Origin: an uncultured Phycisphaerae bacterium
GTDB taxonomy: Bacteria > Planctomycetota > Phycisphaerae > Phycisphaerales > SM1A02
Reading direction: 5' to 3'
DNA length: 8,520 nt
NCBI GenBank assembly: GCA_913046275.1
Contig: CAJWSE010000043.1
Location: 1-8,520, forward strand
Shown piece by piece: positions 4,500 to 8,520 of the stretch. The position numbers and the translations under genes are program-made. The notes under the pieces were generated by a model. The model searched no databases. It was not told where the DNA came from and saw only the letters and a program-made list of their open reading frames with translations. Position 1 is the first letter of the stretch. Every line of letters begins with the position of its first letter.

Positions 4500-6104
4500 A
4501 TGCAATTGGTCAGCGCAATACTACTCTCGTGCCTTTCTTTTCAAAACACTTTTGTCCCGGCATATCGCCAAGCAACGGACGTTGTCATTATTCCCATTGA
4601 AGGCGTCGTAGATACTATTACGGCACAATCATTCAAAAGAAGATTGTCTGCGATTGGAGAAGCGGACGCTCTTGTCATTGAATTGAATACACCTGGTGGC
4701 GACTTAATGTCGACACTTGAAATTTGTTACGAAATTAAAAACAATGCTCCTCAAAACACAATTGCCTGGATAAACCCACATGCATTTTCAGCTGGGACAA
4801 TCATTGCGCTAGCCTGCCGAGAAATTGTTGTTGCAACAGGAAGCGCATTTGGGGACGCCGCACCGGTTAGCGCCACTGGCCAAGCAATCCCAGCAACAGA
4901 AAGGGCCAAAATTGAATCTCCAATCCTTGCTGAAGTTGTTGATTCCGCTCGACGAAACCATTACGACGAAAACCTTGTCGAGTCATTTGTAAGCGTAGGC
5001 ATTGAGCTATGGCTTCTTGAAAATCAAAAAAACGGAGCACACATCTGCGTGAATGAATTTGAGTATGAATCCATTTTTGACTCAAAACCACCAAAAGAAT
5101 TTTCACCCATCGGAGTTGTCAATACAACAAAAAATCCTACACTAAATCCGCTGTTTGAAGCCCTGTCAAATGTCACACCAACACTTGATACCGATGAGCC
5201 TGCATGGGATCCAGAATTTGCGCAACAACTTCCAAGCAGTCGAATAAAACTCGGGCCAAAAGATGCGCTTGACTGGAAACTTGTAAAGCAAATTGTTCCA
5301 TCAGATCGCCTGCTGACGCTTAAGCCATCCGATGGCATTCGCTATGGCCTTGTTTCAGGCACCATTGACAATACGCAAGAATTAAAAGATTGGCTTGGTG
5401 CAAAAAGCATTCAAACACTCACTACAAATTGGTCTGAAAAGCTTGTGAGTGTCCTTATTAGCTGGCCCGTGCGACTTGCGCTTATATCTCTCTTTCTTAT
5501 TTGTATCGTCGTAGAGTTTGCAACTGGTGGCGCTGGTCTCTTTGGCCTCGGTGCAACAGCGTCAATGGCTTTACTTATTGGTGCGCCGTGGATTGCTGGT
5601 CTTGCTCAGTGGTGGGATGTCATTCTTGTTGTCAGTGGATTACTACTACTAGCAGCAGAGATCCTGATTATTCCAGGCACTGGTTTTGCAGGTTTTGCAG
5701 GAGCCGCCTCCTTGTTTGCGGGCATGATTGGTAGTTTTATTTCTGGCGATTTCACATCATCCTTAGGGCAGGCGCAACTGCTCACAGGACTTATAACCAT
5801 CATTGGCGGGGGCTTTATAGCAATGATTGCATTATGGCTTATTTTAAAACATGTCAACTCAACCCCAACAATTCGGCATCTTGTTCTCCAAAATCAACTA
5901 CCTCGTAATATAGACAAAAGACGATCTACTATCACCAAGGGCAAGCTTGGAATAGCACATACTGATTTACGCCCAAGCGGAAAAATTCAAGTAGATAATA
6001 TAATTTACGATGCAGTTACTACAGGGAATTGGATAACACAAGGCTCAAATATCCGTATCATGCAAACAGGTATGACTATCGAGGTAGAAAAAATTGAATC
6101 ATGA
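4500..6104 (+). CDS. Membrane-bound ClpP-class serine protease with C-terminal NfeD domain (NfeD1b type)
   Basis: The 534-residue protein has the full NfeD1b layout. A hydrophobic N-terminal segment (residues 3-20) is probably a signal peptide, though it lacks the usual positive charges. A ClpP/crotonase-like protease domain (about 27-310) follows, with LNTPGGD (62-68), HAFSAGT carrying the likely nucleophile Ser97, and Lys137 in ERAKIESP. This Ser/Lys pair matches the dyad of the studied archaeal homologue 1510-N (Ser97/Lys138). About five membrane helices span residues 320-465, and an OB-fold NfeD domain lies at about 478-532 (KGKLGIAHTDLRPSGKI). The archaeal relative cleaves a stomatin/prohibitin partner, and the flotillin encoded two genes downstream is the expected partner here. 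It starts directly after the terminator with a TATGAT box 6 bp before the ATG. Its stop overlaps the next ATG by 4 bp (ATGA), indicating coupled translation. Active-site residues are assigned by motif, not tested. Confidence 0.92.
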   Translation: MQLVSAILLSCLSFQNTFVPAYRQATDVVIIPIEGVVDTITAQSFKRRLSAIGEADALVIELNTPGGDLMSTLEICYEIKNNAPQNTIAWINPHAFSAGTIIALACREIVVATGSAFGDAAPVSATGQAIPATERAKIESPILAEVVDSARRNHYDENLVESFVSVGIELWLLENQKNGAHICVNEFEYESIFDSKPPKEFSPIGVVNTTKNPTLNPLFEALSNVTPTLDTDEPAWDPEFAQQLPSSRIKLGPKDALDWKLVKQIVPSDRLLTLKPSDGIRYGLVSGTIDNTQELKDWLGAKSIQTLTTNWSEKLVSVLISWPVRLALISLFLICIVVEFATGGAGLFGLGATASMALLIGAPWIAGLAQWWDVILVVSGLLLLAAEILIIPGTGFAGFAGAASLFAGMIGSFISGDFTSSLGQAQLLTGLITIIGGGFIAMIALWLILKHVNSTPTIRHLVLQNQLPRNIDKRRSTITKGKLGIAHTDLRPSGKIQVDNIIYDAVTTGNWITQGSNIRIMQTGMTIEVEKIES

Positions 6105-6655
6105 TAGATTTTCTTGCACAAACAGCTGTAGCCTCGAGTGCATCACCCATTATTTGGGCATTTATTTTTATTGGCGTTGCATTGATTTTATTATTTGTCG
6201 AACTATTCGTGCCCTCTGGGGGATTAATCGCAATACTGGGTGGATTATGTGTGATTGCTTCACTAGTCGCGTTCTTTGTTTATGACACAGACACCGGCCT
6301 CATTGCGACAGGCCTGTATATTATCTTTGGACCAATCATCGCTTGGATTACATTTAAAATTTGGGCTTCTTCTGCACTAGCCGAACGAATGATTTTAGGT
6401 GGGGTTGTTAATGAAGACAGCGAAACAGTTAGGCAAGAAACTGAAGCAAGGCAAAGAGCGCAAGTAGCAGAGCTTGAAGCTTTAATAGGCCAAGAAGGCA
6501 TAACGCTTACTACATTAAGGCCAGTTGGTGCTGTACGAATCAATGGTGAGCGAATTGATGCAATGGCAGAAACTGGCATTATTGAGTCGAATATGGCTAT
6601 TGTTGTTGTGTCCGCCTACGACAATCAAATCAAAGTACGACTTATAGAATCCTAA
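6101..6655 (+). CDS. Short NfeD-family membrane protein
   Basis: The 184-residue protein lacks the protease domain. After about 17 residues come two to three hydrophobic stretches (about 18-90), including [18 protein letters not shown] and a glycine-rich turn [13 protein letters not shown] charged helix rich in Glu, Gln and Arg follows (about 105-126), then an OB-fold NfeD domain (about 126-184) with [19 protein letters not shown], the conserved LRPvG.v...G pattern. In Bacillus and others a protein of this kind is encoded beside a flotillin and helps its membrane-domain function. It starts with the ATGA overlap on the protease gene and is followed by floA after 37 bp. In this cluster there are thus two NfeD OB domains, one on the protease and one stand-alone. 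The function is inferred from family and position. Confidence 0.9.
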   Translation: MIDFLAQTAVASSASPIIWAFIFIGVALILLFVELFVPSGGLIAILGGLCVIASLVAFFVYDTDTGLIATGLYIIFGPIIAWITFKIWASSALAERMILGGVVNEDSETVRQETEARQRAQVAELEALIGQEGITLTTLRPVGAVRINGERIDAMAETGIIESNMAIVVVSAYDNQIKVRLIES

Positions 6656-6672
6656 GAGTGGTACAATAAATG
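6654..6672 (+). promoter_or_regulatory. Candidate internal promoter before floA
   Basis: AAGAGTGGTACAATAAATG matches 17 of 19 bases of the element at 2390-2408 before the first pseudopilin. TACAAT at 6662-6667 preceded by TG and one base (6659-6661) fits an extended -10 box, which would reduce the need for a -35 hexamer. The expected transcription start is near 6674, leaving a short leader with the ribosome binding site. It would let floA be made in excess of the two upstream genes. The element overlaps the last two bases of the nfeD stop codon. Confidence 0.45.
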
Positions 6673-6678
6673 CCCGAA

Positions 6679-6686
6679 AGAGGAGG
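6679..6686 (+). promoter_or_regulatory. Strong ribosome binding site of floA
   Basis: AGAGGAGG ends 6 bp before the ATG at 6693. It is the best Shine-Dalgarno match in the window and fixes the start of floA. Confidence 0.85.
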
Positions 6687-6692
6687 TTTCCT

Positions 6693-7703
6693 ATGAATCC
6701 ATTTTTAGCATTAACACCCTGGCTTCTTGGAGGAGTCATTATTGGCGGAATTTTTCTGCTTATCGTCGTAGCATTCGCCTTTCAATATATTGGCCTCTAC
6801 TTACAGGCGTGGGTAAGTGGGGCAAAAGTCGGCTTTATCGACTTAGTTATGATGCGTTTTAGAAAAGTCAACGCAAAGTCAGTAGTAATCAACCGAATTA
6901 GCGCTAAAAAGGCAGGGCTTGAAGTATCTACCGAACAACTTGAAGCGCACTACCTTGCTGGCGGTCGCATCACGAATGTAGTTCGTGCCATGATTGCAGC
7001 TGATAAGGCTCGCATTGAACTTGAGTGGGAAAATGCGACTGCGATTGATTTAGCTGGCCGAGACATTATGGATGCTGTGCATACAAGTGTTGACCCAAAA
7101 GTCATTGATTGTCCAAGCCAAACAAGCGGTAAAGGAACGATTGATGCTGTTGCTGGTGATGGCATTCAATTAAGAGCGCGAGCTCGAGTAACTGTTCGAA
7201 CAAATATTGCTCGACTTGTTGGAGGTGCAACAGAAGAAACAATTATTGCTAGAGTCGGCGAAGGGATTATTTCAACAATTGGCTCGGCAGATTCCCATCT
7301 TAAAGTACTCGAAAATCCAGACAATATTTCTAAAACTGTGCTTGCAAAAGGCCTTGATGCGGGCACAGCATTTGAAATTCTTTCTATTGATATCGCTGAT
7401 GTTGATGTTGGTGAAAACATAGGTGCGACTCTGCAAGCGCATCAAGCTGAAGCAGATAAAGCGCGATTCCAAGCTGAAGCAGAAAAAAGACGTGCAATGG
7501 CTGTTGCGCAAGAAGCTGAGCATAGAGCAGACGAGCAAAAAAACCGTGCGCTCGTTGTACTAGCTGAAGCGGAAGTACCAAAAGCAATGGCAGAAGCGTT
7601 TCGTAAAGGTAACTTTGGCGTGATGGATTACTACAACATGAAAAATGTCATTGCTGATACCGAAATGCGTTCCTCTATTGCAGATGAAAATCCTACGGGG
7701 TAA
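6693..7703 (+). CDS. floA: Flotillin-like protein FloA
   Basis: The 336-residue protein is the usual length for FloA (about 330). Residues 9 to 40 form a membrane-inserted hydrophobic segment ([20 protein letters not shown] and following). A PHB/SPFH domain runs to about 240, with family stretches [35 protein letters not shown] and [16 protein letters not shown]. An Ala/Glu-rich helix (about 245-292, [20 protein letters not shown]...) replaces the EA repeats of larger flotillins, and the tail contains [10 protein letters not shown] and [12 protein letters not shown], typical of FloA ends. Flotillins oligomerise on the inner face of the membrane and organise membrane microdomains. Its two upstream neighbours, the NfeD1b protease and NfeD, are the standard partners. 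A strong ribosome binding site and a possible internal promoter suggest high expression. The reading frame is complete and nothing looks damaged. Confidence 0.95.
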   Translation: MNPFLALTPWLLGGVIIGGIFLLIVVAFAFQYIGLYLQAWVSGAKVGFIDLVMMRFRKVNAKSVVINRISAKKAGLEVSTEQLEAHYLAGGRITNVVRAMIAADKARIELEWENATAIDLAGRDIMDAVHTSVDPKVIDCPSQTSGKGTIDAVAGDGIQLRARARVTVRTNIARLVGGATEETIIARVGEGIISTIGSADSHLKVLENPDNISKTVLAKGLDAGTAFEILSIDIADVDVGENIGATLQAHQAEADKARFQAEAEKRRAMAVAQEAEHRADEQKNRALVVLAEAEVPKAMAEAFRKGNFGVMDYYNMKNVIADTEMRSSIADENPTG

Positions 7704-7716
7704 AGCAAACAATCCG

Positions 7717-8520
7717 ATGACGACTGCAAGTGAACAGCCCGCCATACTCGGTGGAAAGAAGTCGGTGACTCTTGACCAAGCCAAGGCCAATGCGTGGCCT
7801 ATTATTGAAGATCAAGATGAACAGGCTGTTCTCGATGTTTTAAGAAGTGGCAATATCTCCCTTCACCCTGTTGTTGACCAGCTTGAGGAAGCATACCAAA
7901 CGCGTACGGGGCGGCGGTTCGCACTAACGCATAACAATGGGACCTCTGCCATTCTTGCTGGCTTGCATGCCATGGGCATTCAACCATATGATGAAGTCAT
8001 CGTCCCCTCTGCAACTTGGTGGTCCAGCGTAATGCCCATACTGCATTGTGGGGGTGTTCCAGTTTTTGTAGAAATTGAACCGGATTGTCTGGGCCTAGAC
8101 CCCGAAGATATTGAACGTAAAATCACAGATAAAACTAAAGCGATTGTTGTAGTTCACTTATTCGGCATGCCTTCTAAATTAGATGCCATAATTAAAATAG
8201 CTAAAAAACACAATCTTAAAATACTCGAAGATGCTTCACACGCTCATGGTGCAACATACCACGGGAAACCAATTGGATCTTTTGGTGATGTCAGTGTGTT
8301 TAGCATGCAAGGTAACAAACTATGCCCCTCTGGTGAAGGCGGCGTGCTACTTTGCGACGATAAAGAAATATTTGAATCCGCACTACGAATTGGACATTAC
8401 GAACGTCTGCTAGGGCTGGAATCAAAAAATAAATACTTTGCCGCTACTGGCTTTGGTTTTAAATTTAGAATTGCACCAATTTCAGCAGCGCTTGCGCTGT
8501 CGCAACTTTCCAAAATGGAT
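7717..8520 (+). CDS. DegT/DnrJ/EryC1/StrS-family PLP aminotransferase, C-terminal part beyond the window
   Basis: An ATG at 7717 opens a frame of 268 codons to the window edge with no stop; the family is usually 370-430 residues, so about two thirds is present. Fold type I landmarks are NNGTSA (73-78, phosphate loop), DEVIVPSATWWSS, VEIEPDCLGLDPEDIE, VVVHLFGMPSKLDAI, EDASHAHGA with PLP-binding Asp172, and FSMQGNKLCPSGEGG with Schiff-base Lys201. These enzymes aminate keto-sugars or keto-cyclitols using glutamate or glutamine. The FSMQ..K...GEGG form and the WPI opening recall the StrS/2-deoxy-inosose aminotransferase branch, but the substrate cannot be set from sequence. It begins 13 bp after floA with no clear Shine-Dalgarno sequence and no promoter box, so it is probably expressed by read-through from floA. 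Composition matches the genes to its left. A surface-glycan or small-molecule role is inference. Confidence 0.9.
   Translation, partial: MTTASEQPAILGGKKSVTLDQAKANAWPIIEDQDEQAVLDVLRSGNISLHPVVDQLEEAYQTRTGRRFALTHNNGTSAILAGLHAMGIQPYDEVIVPSATWWSSVMPILHCGGVPVFVEIEPDCLGLDPEDIERKITDKTKAIVVVHLFGMPSKLDAIIKIAKKHNLKILEDASHAHGATYHGKPIGSFGDVSVFSMQGNKLCPSGEGGVLLCDDKEIFESALRIGHYERLLGLESKNKYFAATGFGFKFRIAPISAALALSQLSKMD

Noticed and set aside
4505..4532. Lipoprotein signal at the N-terminus of the NfeD1b protease (LLSC at residues 8-11)
   Set aside because: The n-region has no positive charge and the -2 residue is Leu, so the lipobox is poor; an ordinary signal peptide ending near residue 25 is at least as likely.

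Overview
The window falls into two unlike parts. Positions 1 to about 1400 are very AT-rich (sampled lines 22-28% GC). They carry, on the minus strand, the body of a FSA/TalC-type transaldolase and a TPR-sulfotransferase open at the window edge. Lysine-, isoleucine- and asparagine-rich proteins and tight spacing resemble streamlined marine Alphaproteobacteria such as SAR11. From about 1400 to 8520 the GC is about 42-48%. The gene content there (two tandem large pseudopilins with the GFTLIELLVV leader, and an NfeD protease / NfeD / FloA cluster) suggests a marine planctomycete, probably of the Phycisphaerae group. This taxonomy is inference from composition and gene families, not from a search. 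The switch falls inside the transaldolase gene, at the conserved VTTNPSL motif, so the left 1.4 kb may be a chimeric join rather than one genome.

Layout: partial TPR-sulfotransferase (minus, 1-783); transaldolase (minus, 793-1482); a 29-30 bp divergent promoter region; RidA-family protein (plus, 1515-1982); a 461-bp gap whose second half (2141-2366) is dense in nested inverted repeats and looks like a structured RNA or long 5' leader; two paralogous pseudopilins (2444-3457 and 3511-4422); a strong intrinsic terminator (4445-4479); membrane serine protease of the NfeD1b type (4500-6104); short NfeD protein (6101-6655); flotillin-like FloA (6693-7703); and a DegT/StrS-type PLP aminotransferase open at the right edge (7717-8520).

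The NfeD1b, NfeD and FloA genes form the widespread membrane-microdomain operon, in which the OB-fold membrane proteins and a ClpP-like protease accompany a flotillin scaffold. The pseudopilins are a separate unit closed by the terminator. The aminotransferase follows floA by 13 bp and probably shares its transcript, but its role (nucleotide-sugar or aminocyclitol transamination) is not obviously connected to the flotillin system. Several genes on the right part have a TATGAT or TATCAT box 6-7 bp before the ATG and no Shine-Dalgarno sequence, which suggests leaderless mRNAs. Others (both pseudopilins and floA) have clear GGAG-type ribosome binding sites.

The most unexplained signal is the structured stretch at 2141-2366: two successive branched folds, each closed by an 8-9 bp perfect stem and containing two smaller hairpins, with further hairpins before, between and after. 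I could not match it to a known RNA family.
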